Assembly (NCBI RefSeq): GCF_001610975.1
Contig: NZ_CP013342.1
Coordinates: forward strand, 1,426,001 to 1,490,000
Source of the DNA: Sphingopyxis terrae subsp. terrae NBRC 15098
GTDB lineage: Bacteria > Pseudomonadota > Alphaproteobacteria > Sphingomonadales > Sphingomonadaceae
Length of the DNA: 64,000 nt
Direction: 5' to 3'
The position numbers and the translations under genes are program-made. Positions 1 to 9,038 of the stretch are shown piece after piece. The notes beneath the pieces were generated by a model, which ran no database searches, was not told the DNA's origin, and saw nothing but the letters and a program-made list of their open reading frames with translations. Numbering within the stretch: position 1 is the first letter of the stretch; each line of letters begins with the position of its first letter.

Positions 1-1716
1 CTCGTGCGGCGACTCGCCCAGATCGCGGTTGCCGATCGCGACACCGGCCAGCCGCTCGCGGTCGGCCAGCGGCTCGTCACCCTGGACGGCGTGATGCGCC
101 GCTGGGATGGCTTCGTCACGCGCGGCGACGGCGCGACGGCGACCGAGCGGCTGCAACGGCAGAATCGCCTCGACGCGCTCGCCGCACAACGCCCGCAAGT
201 CGAACTCGGGGTGCAGGAATTGCAGGATCGGCGCCATGTTGCGGCAACGCAGCTTGCCGAGCGAACCGACGCCGCCGCCGCGGCGCGCAAGGCGCTCGCG
301 AGCGCCGACGAGGCACGCCGCACTGCGCTGCGTGCCGCCGATCAGGCGCAGGCCGCGCTCGACCGTCACCGCGACGCCGCCGCGCTGTTCGACCGTCGGC
401 TCGCCGAAATTGCGGCGGCCGGGAGCGACGCCGCTGCGGACCTCACCGCGAAGGAGGCGGCGCTCGCCGCGCTCCCCGACGACAGTCTGGCCCGCGCGGC
501 GCTTGAGGGTGAAGAAAGTGCAACCGACCGCGCGCGCAGCGACGCCAATGGCGCACGCGACGCGCTCGCCGATCATGAGCGCGCCCTTGCCGGCCTCAGC
601 GAGCGGCACGCGGTCGTCGGCGCCGAGATCAAGAGCTGGAAGGCGCGCGCGGGCGAAGCGGCACGGCGCGTGACCGACATGGACAAGCGCGCCGACGCGC
701 TGACAGCCGAAGCCGCGAAGCTTGCGGGCCTGCCCGAAAAGCTCGCCGCCGATAGCGAAGCTGCTGCGGCCCGGCAGACGGAGGTGCGGGGTAAAGTGGG
801 CGCCGCCGAGGCGCAGGAGCGCGAAGCCGAAGCGGCGCTGCGCGAGGCCGAAGCGGCGCTGACGACGATCCGCGAGCGCGTCGCCGCGGCGCGCGAGACA
901 CGCGCCGGCGCGGTGGCACGCTCCGAAAATGCCGAGCTGCGCCGCATCGAGATGGGGCGCCTGTCGGGCGAGCGCTTCGAATGTCCGCCCCCCTTGCTAC
1001 CGCAGAAGGTCGGGTTCGAGGGTGATGGCGTCGACGATGCAAATGCCGAGTCGGCCGCGCACGACCGGCTGATCGGCGAACGCGAGCGGTTGGGCCCGGT
1101 CAACCTCGTCGCCGCCGACGAGCTTGCCGAACTCGACGTCGAACGCGAACGAAGCGCCGCCGAGATCGAGGAGCTGCAACAAGCGGTCAACCGGTTGCGC
1201 GGCTCGATCGGCAACCTCAACCGCGAGGGCCGCGTTCGCCTGCTCGCCGCCTTCGAGACGGTGAACGAACATTTCCAGCGCCTGTTCACCACGCTGTTCA
1301 ACGGCGGGCAGGCGCATCTCGAACTCGTCGATTCGGACGATCCGCTCGAGGCCGGGCTGGAGATCATGGCGCAGCCGCCGGGCAAGCGCCTCGGCACGCT
1401 GACTTTGCTCTCGGGCGGCGAACAGGCACTGACCGCCGTCGCGCTGATCTTCGGCCTTTTCCTGACCAATCCGGCGCCGATCTGCGTCCTCGACGAAGTC
1501 GATGCGCCGCTCGATGACGCCAATATCGAACGCTTCTGCGACCTGCTCGACCGGATGACGCGCGAGACGAAGACCCGCTATCTGATCGTCACCCACAATG
1601 CGGTGACGATGGCGCGCATGCATCGCCTGTTCGGAGTGACGATGGTAGAGAAGGGCGTCAGCCGCCTCGTCTCGGTCGACCTCGGCGGCGCCGAAGAACT
1701 GCTTGCGGCCGAATAG
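1..1716 (+). CDS. smc: Chromosome segregation ATPase SMC, C-terminal part (5' end outside window)
   Basis: The frame is open from the first base, so the gene starts upstream of the window; about 571 codons are visible. What remains is the end of the hinge, a long Ala/Glu/Arg-rich coiled coil (roughly bases 130-1200), and the C-terminal ATPase head. The head shows the ABC signature LSGGEQALTAVAL near base 1408, the Walker B stretch ICVLDEVDAPLDD near 1480, and an H-loop VTHNA near 1588. SMC dimers with ScpA/ScpB condense and align the chromosome arms in the cytoplasm. The missing part should be the N-terminal Walker A head and first coil. The stop lies 9 bases from the convergent ubiA stop. 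Confidence 0.95.
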   Translation, partial: LVRRLAQIAVADRDTGQPLAVGQRLVTLDGVMRRWDGFVTRGDGATATERLQRQNRLDALAAQRPQVELGVQELQDRRHVAATQLAERTDAAAAARKALASADEARRTALRAADQAQAALDRHRDAAALFDRRLAEIAAAGSDAAADLTAKEAALAALPDDSLARAALEGEESATDRARSDANGARDALADHERALAGLSERHAVVGAEIKSWKARAGEAARRVTDMDKRADALTAEAAKLAGLPEKLAADSEAAAARQTEVRGKVGAAEAQEREAEAALREAEAALTTIRERVAAARETRAGAVARSENAELRRIEMGRLSGERFECPPPLLPQKVGFEGDGVDDANAESAAHDRLIGERERLGPVNLVAADELAELDVERERSAAEIEELQQAVNRLRGSIGNLNREGRVRLLAAFETVNEHFQRLFTTLFNGGQAHLELVDSDDPLEAGLEIMAQPPGKRLGTLTLLSGGEQALTAVALIFGLFLTNPAPICVLDEVDAPLDDANIERFCDLLDRMTRETKTRYLIVTHNAVTMARMHRLFGVTMVEKGVSRLVSVDLGGAEELLAAE

Positions 1717-1725
1717 GCGCCCGCG

Positions 1726-2646
1726 TCAGGGGGCGCTGCCGACCACCAGCATCGCCGCGAAGACCAGCAGCCCCGCAAAACGATTGCTGCGGAATTTGGC
1801 GAGCGCGTCGGCGCCATTGTCGGGATCGAGCGTGACGACCTGCCCCGTCAGATGCAGCGCGGCGGGGATCAGGGCGACAAGCACAAGGGCATCGGGACGA
1901 ACATTCCACAGCGCGCCCGCCCAGCCGCCGAGCGCCACAACGTAGCAGAGCGCGACGCCGGCCTTCACATGCCGCCCCATCGCGCGCGCGCTCGATTTCA
2001 CGCCGACGAGTGCGTCATCCTCGATATCCTGAAGCGCATAGATGGTATCATAGCCGATCACCCAGGCGATCGTGCCCGCATAGAGGAAGGGCAGCGCCAG
2101 CCCGCCTTGATCGTTTGCGCCGCCGCCGACCGCGATCCAGCCGACGAGCGCGCCCCAACTGAAGACAAGGCCGAGCCATGCCTGCGGCCACCAGGTAATC
2201 CGCTTCATGAAAGGATAGGCGGCGACCAGCGCGAGGCTGGCCACCGCGACGATCTGCGCCGGCAGGGGTAGACGCAGCAGCACGACGAGCCCGATCATCG
2301 ACAGCAGCAATGTCCACATCAGGGCGTTGCGCACCGACACTTCGCCGCTCGCGACCGGGCGCACCGCGGTGCGCGCCACCTTCGCGTCAAGATCGCGGTC
2401 GACGATGTCGTTATAGACGCAGCCCGCGCCGCGCATCACGATCGCGCCGAGCAGCATCCACAGCAGCAGCGGCCAATGCGACCAGGCCCCGCCCGCCAGC
2501 GCCAGCGCCCATGCGCAGGGCCAGTAGAGCAGCCACCAGCCGATCGGCCGGTCGAAGCGCGCAAGCAGCGCATAGGGGCGCATGCCTGCGGGCAGGATCG
2601 CCAGAAAGCCCTGATGCTGGCTGTCGGGGGTATGCGTCGCTGTCAT
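1726..2646 (-). CDS. ubiA: 4-hydroxybenzoate polyprenyltransferase UbiA
   Basis: A 306-residue integral membrane prenyltransferase. It attaches the polyprenyl tail to 4-hydroxybenzoate in ubiquinone synthesis. Both aspartate-rich motifs of the UbiA superfamily are visible: NDIVDRDLDAKV near residues 79-90 and DIEDDALVGVKSSARAMG in the middle; these bind the Mg-prenyl diphosphate. Several hydrophobic helices follow, as expected for eight or nine transmembrane segments. Length matches the family (about 290-310). The start at 2646 gives MTATHTPDSQHQ; no strong ribosome binding site is seen upstream, so a nearby start is possible. Confidence 0.93.
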   Translation of the reverse strand: MTATHTPDSQHQGFLAILPAGMRPYALLARFDRPIGWWLLYWPCAWALALAGGAWSHWPLLLWMLLGAIVMRGAGCVYNDIVDRDLDAKVARTAVRPVASGEVSVRNALMWTLLLSMIGLVVLLRLPLPAQIVAVASLALVAAYPFMKRITWWPQAWLGLVFSWGALVGWIAVGGGANDQGGLALPFLYAGTIAWVIGYDTIYALQDIEDDALVGVKSSARAMGRHVKAGVALCYVVALGGWAGALWNVRPDALVLVALIPAALHLTGQVVTLDPDNGADALAKFRSNRFAGLLVFAAMLVVGSAP

Positions 2647-2718
2647 CGCCGCCCGCGCGATAGCAGGGGGCGCGGCGACAATAAATGGGGCATCGGCGTC
2701 CGGCCGCGCCCCGGTCGA

Positions 2719-3411
2719 TCAGGTGCAGGTCATTTTCGTGGCCGCAGGGGACGGATTATAGACGCCGTCGCCGCCCGCCGGACCCTGCAGATCGCGACCT
2801 TCGCGGATATTGAAGGCGGCGGTCGTGCGGATGACGCGCGGCCCGAGCCAAGCGGCAAAGGCAAGCGGCTGATATTGGTAAGTGACTTCGACGAACATCA
2901 CGGCGGTCCCGGTCGCTGCGGTGACTTCCGCGCCCGGTTTCCCCATCCCTTTAAAGGCGGTGCCCGTCTTGCCGGTCCCTTGCAGACCATAGGCCGAATT
3001 CACCGGATAATTCCCATAGCAGCGTTGCCAGTGGATCCACTGGCCGCCGCTCGAATTGCGCTCAAGGCTCGACAGGATGATGCGGCCGTGGGCCTTGAAG
3101 TCCAGCCCGCGCGACTGCTCCTCGACGCCTGCGAAAACCTCGTTGATATCGACTTCGCGCACCCGCGGCAGCGACAGGTCGCTGCCATAGGCGATACGCG
3201 ATGCGTTATCCGCGGCGCTCAGCGCCACCTGGCTGATGCGCGTGTTCGCCAGCGTCAGATTGGCGATCTCCAGCCCCCCGAAGCCCAGAAACACGAGCAG
3301 CGGCATCGTGAAGGCGGTTTCGATGAGCACGACGGCCTTGTCGTCGCGCGCGAAGCGCACCAGCCGGGCGGTGCGGCGCCGGGCGTGGGCAAGGATGCGG
3401 TTCAGTTGCAT
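2719..3411 (-). CDS. TadE-like pilus assembly protein, distal gene
   Basis: 230 residues. A basic N-terminus (about residues 1-25) is followed by one hydrophobic segment around VLIETAFTMPLLVFLGFG, the processed type IV pseudopilin-like segment found in TadE/TadF proteins, including the conserved Glu inside the helix. The rest is a predicted extracytoplasmic domain with a few cysteines and a C-terminal Cys close to the stop. It overlaps the upstream tadE-like gene by 10 bases and is the last of a three-gene unit TadG-TadE-TadE. Role in pilus/adhesin assembly is inferred from the family; no other tad genes (CpaA, CpaF, TadB/C) lie in the window. Confidence 0.8.
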   Translation of the reverse strand: MQLNRILAHARRRTARLVRFARDDKAVVLIETAFTMPLLVFLGFGGLEIANLTLANTRISQVALSAADNASRIAYGSDLSLPRVREVDINEVFAGVEEQSRGLDFKAHGRIILSSLERNSSGGQWIHWQRCYGNYPVNSAYGLQGTGKTGTAFKGMGKPGAEVTAATGTAVMFVEVTYQYQPLAFAAWLGPRVIRTTAAFNIREGRDLQGPAGGDGVYNPSPAATKMTCT

Positions 3412-3998
3412 ATCACCTTACTCGTCACGGTGTTGACGTTATACGGCTGGTTGCGGAGCACGGTCGTCGCGTAGAGATAGGTTTCCGGGGGCTGGCCGAG
3501 CATGCGCCACACCGGCAAAATGCGTTCGAATTTCATCTTCGCGGTGTAGAGCACGACATCCTCGGCGCCGCCGTTGCCGTTCGCGCCCTGATCGGCATCC
3601 CAACTATTGTTGCCGTTGCGATCTTCGAAACATTCGCCCGAATCATAGCGGTTGTTGTTGTTGGCATCGGTGAAGGGTTCGGGCTTGCCGACGTCGTTGA
3701 AGCTTTCATAGGATTTGCGGGTGAAGGTCACCGGGGCGCCGGGAAAGACATTCTGAACCTGATCGCGCACCGCCGCGTCGATGAGCGTCTGGTTGGATGC
3801 CGCCGATTCAAGCGTCGAGGCCCGCGCCGCGTTGCTGACGGCGCCCTGCAGCACCTGCTTGGCGTACATCTGCCACGTATAATCGAACAGGCCCATCAAC
3901 AGCAGGATGAAGACCGGCGCGATCAGCGCAAATTCCAGGATCGCAGTGCCGCGCTGGTGGCGGCGAAGGCGGCGGAGGAGCGACGGTATCCGGATCAT
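3402..3998 (-). CDS. TadE-like pilus assembly protein
   Basis: 198 residues. Arg-rich start (MIRIPSLLRRLRRHQRG) then the TadE signature TAILEFALIAPVFILLLMG as one membrane helix at about residues 19-40, with the pseudopilin-type Glu. The exported part contains an Asn/Asp-rich stretch (DANNNNRYDSGE and DRNGNNSWDADQG) that resembles calcium-binding loops, unusual for a TadE protein. It overlaps tadG upstream by 4 bases (ATGA type) and the second TadE-like gene downstream by 10 bases, so the three are co-translated. Pilus function is inferred from family membership. Confidence 0.82.
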   Translation of the reverse strand: MIRIPSLLRRLRRHQRGTAILEFALIAPVFILLLMGLFDYTWQMYAKQVLQGAVSNAARASTLESAASNQTLIDAAVRDQVQNVFPGAPVTFTRKSYESFNDVGKPEPFTDANNNNRYDSGECFEDRNGNNSWDADQGANGNGGAEDVVLYTAKMKFERILPVWRMLGQPPETYLYATTVLRNQPYNVNTVTSKVICN

Positions 3999-5971
3999 TG
4001 CGAGAGTCTCAGCTTCGAAATCTGGCGTGCGATCGCCTGGAAATTGTCGTTGAGCTGCGAAGCGTTGGAGGCTTCATAGGCCTTGCCCGGCGTCGCACAG
4101 GTCGTGAGCTGCGAGTTCAGCGAGGTGCCGAAGCCGACCACCCAGATGGTGATATTCTTCGCCTTTGCCTTTTCGCAGAGCTGGAGGAAGCGGTTGTTGT
4201 GCCGGTCGGTCAGATTGCTGTCGCTGGTCCCGCCGACACGCTGCATCGTCCATTCATAGCCCTGGAAGGTCAGATTCCCCATATTCGCCGACATGTCGCC
4301 GTCGGTCATGAAGACGATATGGCGGCTGATCGGGCGCTTGTTCGGCGCTTCGGCATTTTCGTCGGCGAACATGCCGTCGGGCGACAGGAGGCGGATGCCC
4401 CAGACCATGCCCGAATCATGATAGGTGCCGCCGACGGGCTGCAAGGCGTTGATGTAGGTGTTGAAGCTGGAACGGTCGCTCGCCGTCATCGTCGTCAGCT
4501 TCATCGACGGCGCGGGGCAGACGCCCCAGCCGCTGCTCCAATATTTGGAGTAACGCTGCCAGCTGCCGCCCGACGTGCTGTCGCTCGACACGCTGCTGCT
4601 GCTGACGTTGAGCGAACTCGTCGTGCCCGACGTCGACGGATTTTTGGCGCGCGGGAAGGCGATTTCGGGAATCAGCACTTTCCACTTGGTCCCGTCGTCG
4701 CTCGTCGGCGCGCTGTCGACATCCATGTCGCGGGCGCCGGCCGGCGCGGTCTGCGTCGGACCGAAGGCGACGGTTTCGCGCTCCATGACGCATCCGCCCC
4801 AGGTGGCCGAATAGTTGGTGCCGCTGTCGCCCGTGTCGGTGACGATCGCCGAGCCCGCCTTCGCCTGCGTGACATCGAAAACGCGATCTTCGTACCGATA
4901 TTTATTATCGAAAGTCTGGATCGGCTCTTCGGTGGTCGTCGTCGTCGAGGTGCGCGTATAGGTCGCCACGCGGCGCTGCAGGCGGCACCTGTTGCTCGAC
5001 CAGGTGTACTGGTAATTATAATAGGTATAGGTCTGCGAGCTGTTGTTGGTCGTGACGCGGTTGCCGTTGCTGTCAAAGGTCTGCCCGGTCTGGTTGACGG
5101 TCGGCGACCCGCTTGGCGACGGCGTCGTATCGGCCGGCGGCTCCAGATTGCCGCAGCTGCTGCTGTTCTGACCGCTCACCGTGCTGACGTTCGACCAGCT
5201 GCCATAGCTGACATTGCCGGTCGACGAGCCATTTTCGACGGTCTGGCCATTGCCGTAGGTGATCTTGAAGATCGGCGTGCGCGAAGGCAGCAGCACATTG
5301 TTCGAAAGCCAGTCGGGATTCTTTGCATAGAGAATCTGGCCGACATTGGCGCTCGAGCTGTAGGGCACGACGCCAAAACGCAGGCGGCCATCGCCGATAT
5401 CGGCGGTGGTCAGCGTGTCGAAGAAGTTCATCGTCGCGGTCTTGAGCGCGCTGATGCGATTAACCGTGTCGCCCGAATTGGTCGTCGCCATCGACCCGGT
5501 AACGTCGAGCACCATCATGATGTCGGCGTTCGAGATTTCGAGCTTCGCCGTGCAGTTGACCGCAAGGTCGAATTGCTTGGTCCCGAATATCTTCATGATA
5601 TCGGTGGGCAGCGTAACCTTGGCTTCGCCGACGACGTTCGACGTCCCCTGCGCCTTCGATTTGAAATCGACGCCGCTGCTCGCGTACATGCCCGACGGGA
5701 AGTTGAAGGCGAACATCTTGTTCGCTTCGCCTTCGGCGTTCGAATCATAGTCGCCGCCCTGCATCGCGCGGCGTCCCGCGAGCACGCCCGCGTCGCACGC
5801 CTGTTGCAGGCGAAGCTCGGCCATATAGGCGCGGCCGATATCGACGCCCGACCCCACGAGCGCGACGATCGGAACGAGCGCGCCCGCCGTCAGCATCATC
5901 GTGTTGCCGCGCGTATCGCGGCAGATGGTCGAGATGCCGGCCCGCAGGCGGCTGAAAACGGTCCCTCGCAT
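3995..5971 (-). CDS. TadG-like protein with von Willebrand factor A domain
   Basis: 658 residues. The N-terminus has a TadG/Flp-type hydrophobic segment (residues about 22-42, MMLTAGALVPIVALVGSGVD), anchoring the protein in the inner membrane. A VWA domain follows, with the metal-site motif DVTGS at residues 156-160 and a later RHIVFMTDGDM strand. The VWA fold is interrupted by a long Ser/Thr/Asn-rich insertion (about residues 245-480, including TYTRTSTTTTTEEP and SGTTSSLNVSSSSVSSDS). First gene of the TadG-TadE-TadE unit. Similar proteins act in surface adhesion or pilus assembly; the exact role here is not shown by sequence. Confidence 0.82.
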   Translation of the reverse strand: MRGTVFSRLRAGISTICRDTRGNTMMLTAGALVPIVALVGSGVDIGRAYMAELRLQQACDAGVLAGRRAMQGGDYDSNAEGEANKMFAFNFPSGMYASSGVDFKSKAQGTSNVVGEAKVTLPTDIMKIFGTKQFDLAVNCTAKLEISNADIMMVLDVTGSMATTNSGDTVNRISALKTATMNFFDTLTTADIGDGRLRFGVVPYSSSANVGQILYAKNPDWLSNNVLLPSRTPIFKITYGNGQTVENGSSTGNVSYGSWSNVSTVSGQNSSSCGNLEPPADTTPSPSGSPTVNQTGQTFDSNGNRVTTNNSSQTYTYYNYQYTWSSNRCRLQRRVATYTRTSTTTTTEEPIQTFDNKYRYEDRVFDVTQAKAGSAIVTDTGDSGTNYSATWGGCVMERETVAFGPTQTAPAGARDMDVDSAPTSDDGTKWKVLIPEIAFPRAKNPSTSGTTSSLNVSSSSVSSDSTSGGSWQRYSKYWSSGWGVCPAPSMKLTTMTASDRSSFNTYINALQPVGGTYHDSGMVWGIRLLSPDGMFADENAEAPNKRPISRHIVFMTDGDMSANMGNLTFQGYEWTMQRVGGTSDSNLTDRHNNRFLQLCEKAKAKNITIWVVGFGTSLNSQLTTCATPGKAYEASNASQLNDNFQAIARQISKLRLSQ

Positions 5972-6175
5972 GGTCTAAAACCCCTCTTGGCCCGGCCGCG
6001 CGACCCACCAGATGCGCGGCTGGTAGCCTTGCACCTAGGGGGAAACTGCTTACCAAATCGCTAATCGGCCTGACCGGGAATGGCGGTTTTTCGGGGATTC
6101 TGGCCCGAAACGGAACAATCGGCACTGTACAAAGCAAAAGATGCGCGAAGATTGTGCCTCTGCTATCGCCCAGCC

Positions 6176-6922
6176 ATGCCCGCGACACCTGCATGGCCGC
6201 CCGCCAGCACGCCCCGACTCTATACCGACACGCCGCTTGCCGCCGGCGCGATGGTGGCGCTCGACGGAGCGGCGGCCCATTATCTGCTTAACGTCATGCG
6301 CGCGAAACCGGGCGATCCGCTGCTACTGTTCGACAATCGCAGCGGCGAGTGGCTCGGCGCGGTCGCCGAAGCGTCGAGGCGGACGCTTTCGATCCGCATC
6401 GAACACCAGATGCGCCCGATCGAACGCGTGCCCGATCTTTGGCTCTGCTTCGCGCCAGTGAAAAAAGCGCGGCTCGACTGGATCATCGAAAAGGCAACCG
6501 AGCTCGGCGTCGCGCGGCTCCAGCCCGTCATCACCGAACGCACGATCGTCGAGCGCGTGAAGCAGGAGCGGCTCGCTGCACAGATTGTCGAGGCCTGCGA
6601 ACAATGCGGCCGGACCGCGCTCCCCGACCTCGCCGATCCGGCCAAACTGCCGCAGCTGTTGAAAGACTGGCCGGTGGGTCGCACGCTACTCTTCGCCGAC
6701 GAAGCCGGCGGGGTTCCGCTCGCTGCGGTCGCGGCGCCCGCCCCCGCTGCCATTCTGACCGGCCCCGAAGGCGGTTTCACCGACCGCGAACGCGCGATGC
6801 TGATCGACCATGATGCCGTGAAGCGTATCGCACTTGGACCGCGTATTTTGCGGGCCGAAACCGCCGCGATTGCAGCAACGGCGCTATGGATGGCACAGCA
6901 TGGCGACTGGCGCGGCGGCTAG
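6176..6922 (+). CDS. rsmE: 16S rRNA (uracil1498-N3)-methyltransferase RsmE
   Basis: 248 residues from the ATG at 6176 (MPATPAWPPAS); the same frame is open 32 codons further up, but that extension has no family-like sequence. RsmE is a SPOUT-fold enzyme that methylates N3 of U1498 in 16S rRNA using S-adenosylmethionine. The N-terminal PUA-like part contains HYLLNVMRAKPGD, and the C-terminal knot carries LTGPEGGFTDRER and LGPRILRAETA, the SAM-binding motifs. Length fits the family (about 240-250). It is divergent from the tadG group with about 200 bases between the starts. Confidence 0.93.
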   Translation: MPATPAWPPASTPRLYTDTPLAAGAMVALDGAAAHYLLNVMRAKPGDPLLLFDNRSGEWLGAVAEASRRTLSIRIEHQMRPIERVPDLWLCFAPVKKARLDWIIEKATELGVARLQPVITERTIVERVKQERLAAQIVEACEQCGRTALPDLADPAKLPQLLKDWPVGRTLLFADEAGGVPLAAVAAPAPAAILTGPEGGFTDRERAMLIDHDAVKRIALGPRILRAETAAIAATALWMAQHGDWRGG

Positions 6923-7006
6923 AAGCTGTTTCATACTGAAACAAGAATGCTGCCAAACTGGCAGTTATTAACTGCAAATTAGGGATGTCGCGGGCAGAGG
7001 GTCGCC

Positions 7007-8998
7007 ATGCAACGGCGGGACCAAAGCCGAGGACGCTGGCGTGGGGGCCAGCGGACGCTGCCAATCAGGGCATGGACCATGTTCCTGTGGCTGGCGATGG
7101 CGCTCGTCGTTGCACCCGCTGCCCATGCGCAGACCACCACGACATACAGCAACACGACGGGCGGCGTGATCAACAGCGGCACCCCCTGTTCGTCGCCGCT
7201 CGTCCGCAATTTCACGGTATCGACAAGCTATATCGTCGGTGACGTCGATCTTGGCGTCCTCGCAACCCATACGTGGCGCGGCGACCTCAGGATCACATTG
7301 CAATCGCCGGCAGGCACGCGGGTCCAGCTTGTCAACGGCGACCCCAACAATATTTCGGGCGACAATTTCAACGTGCGGCTGAACGACGGCGGCGCGCAAA
7401 CGGTCAACACCGACGGCAATACCGTAACCCATTCGACCAGCGCGCCGCCTTACCAGAATGACTTCAGCCCCAATTCGCCGCTGTCGGCATTCAACGGCGA
7501 AAATGCGCAAGGTACATGGCGGCTCGAGATTTGCGATCAATATCCGCAGGCGGACAATGGCAATTTCGTCCGCGCCGACCTGTATCTGACCAGCCTGCCC
7601 GCCAACTATGCCGATCTGTCGCTGACCAAGAGCGTCAGCAGCGCGGCTCCGGCGACGGGATCGAGCATCAGCTATACGCTGGCTGTCACCAATGCGAGCG
7701 GATCGCCGGCGACCGCGACGGGCGTCACCGTGCTCGACACGCTGCCCGCAGGCTTCAGCTTCACGAGCGCGGCCGGATTCGGCAGCTATAACAGTACGAC
7801 CGGCGTCTGGACGGTCGGCAGCGTCCCGCCGGGTGCGACCCGCACGCTGACGATCAGCGGCACGGTCAACGCGACATCGGGTGCGACGATCCTCAACAGC
7901 GCCGAAATCACCGCCTCCTCGGCGCCCGACATCGATTCGACGCCGGGCAATGGCGCGACCGGCGAAGATGATTATGCCGCAGCCAGTTTCACCGTCTCGG
8001 GCAGCCGCGTCGCGGGCGTGGCGCCGGTGCTGATCTGCCCGGCCGGATCGACGCTGCACGATTGGGACAGCGTGAGCTGGTCTGCCGGCACGACGAGCGG
8101 CAGCTATGCGCTGACCGCCATCGGGACGATGAACTTCAACATCGCGATCAGCGGCGGCAGCTTTCTGAGCAACGCCACCTATGGCGGCCAGTCGCCGACG
8201 CGGCAGAATGTCGTCACCGGCGGGCTGTCGCCTGCGCAAAATTCGATCTTCGAGATCGTCGACTTCACAAGCCAGGCGGGCGCCGTCACGTCGACGATCA
8301 GCCTGCCGACCGCGGTGCCGGGCGCGCAGTTCACGCTGTTCGACATCGATTATGCCTCGGGCCAGTTCGCCGACCGCGTGACCGTCACCGGCAGCTTCAA
8401 CGGCACCACCGTCTATCCAACGCTGACCAACGGCGTCGCCAATTATGTCGTCGGCAACAGCGCCTATGGCGACGCGACCTCCGCCGACGGCAGCGCCAAC
8501 GGCAATGTCGTCGTCACCTTTGCCGCGCCGGTCGACACCATCACCGTCGAATATGGCAGCCACAGCCTTGCCCCGGCGAACCCGGGGCAGCAGGGCATGG
8601 CGATTCACGACATCAATTTCTGCCGTCCGATCGCCAATCTGCTGATCGCGAAGACGAGCAGCATCGTCAGCGACCCGGTCAACGGCACGACCAATCCCAA
8701 GGCGATTCCCGGCGCCACCATGCGCTATTGCCTGCTGGTGACCAACGGCGGCAGCGCGACTGCGACGGCGATCTACGTCGCTGACCCGCTGCCCGCGACG
8801 ACCAGCTTCGTTCCCGGTTCGCTGCGCAGCGGCACGAGCTGCGCGGGAGCGACGACCGTGGAAGACGACAATGCCACGGGGGCAGACGAAAGCGACCCGT
8901 TCGGCGCCGCGATCGCGGGGACAACGGTGTCGGCCTCGACCGCGGCACTTGGCCCCGGCAGCGCCTTTGCAACGGTCTTCGACGTAACCGTCAACTGA
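7007..8998 (+). CDS. Secreted protein with proprotein convertase P-domain and DUF11-type repeats
   Basis: 663 residues. An Arg-rich start is followed by a hydrophobic signal sequence ending AAHAQ at about residue 42. Residues about 50-200 look like a P-domain: THTWRGDLRITLQSPAGT, then GTWRLEICDQYPQADNGN, the usual beta-sandwich ending. Residues about 200-320 resemble a DUF11/conserved repeat domain (ADLSLTKSVSS, VTVLDTLPAGFSF). A unique middle region of about 200 residues follows, then a second DUF11-like unit from about residue 540 (LLIAKTSSIV, YVADPLPATTSF). No protease domain and no clear anchor at the C-terminus. AGAGGG upstream supports the start at 7007; an internal ATG at 7079 would give a shorter signal peptide. 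Likely a surface or secreted structural protein; function unknown. Confidence 0.72.
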   Translation: MQRRDQSRGRWRGGQRTLPIRAWTMFLWLAMALVVAPAAHAQTTTTYSNTTGGVINSGTPCSSPLVRNFTVSTSYIVGDVDLGVLATHTWRGDLRITLQSPAGTRVQLVNGDPNNISGDNFNVRLNDGGAQTVNTDGNTVTHSTSAPPYQNDFSPNSPLSAFNGENAQGTWRLEICDQYPQADNGNFVRADLYLTSLPANYADLSLTKSVSSAAPATGSSISYTLAVTNASGSPATATGVTVLDTLPAGFSFTSAAGFGSYNSTTGVWTVGSVPPGATRTLTISGTVNATSGATILNSAEITASSAPDIDSTPGNGATGEDDYAAASFTVSGSRVAGVAPVLICPAGSTLHDWDSVSWSAGTTSGSYALTAIGTMNFNIAISGGSFLSNATYGGQSPTRQNVVTGGLSPAQNSIFEIVDFTSQAGAVTSTISLPTAVPGAQFTLFDIDYASGQFADRVTVTGSFNGTTVYPTLTNGVANYVVGNSAYGDATSADGSANGNVVVTFAAPVDTITVEYGSHSLAPANPGQQGMAIHDINFCRPIANLLIAKTSSIVSDPVNGTTNPKAIPGATMRYCLLVTNGGSATATAIYVADPLPATTSFVPGSLRSGTSCAGATTVEDDNATGADESDPFGAAIAGTTVSASTAALGPGSAFATVFDVTVN

Positions 8999-9038
8999 CC
9001 CCTTCCAAGATGCCGCGAGGCCGCTTACATGCGCTGCC

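Noticed and set aside
2667..2712. Inverted repeat GGGGCGCGGC/GCCGCGCCCC between the TadE-like gene and ubiA
   Set aside because: 26-base loop and no T-run on either side, so a terminator is not supported.
3998..6064. Long open frame (about 690 codons) on the plus strand opposite the tadG gene
   Set aside because: Arg/Ala/Gly-rich with no family-like motif; it is the antisense shadow of a high-GC gene with a clear VWA domain.
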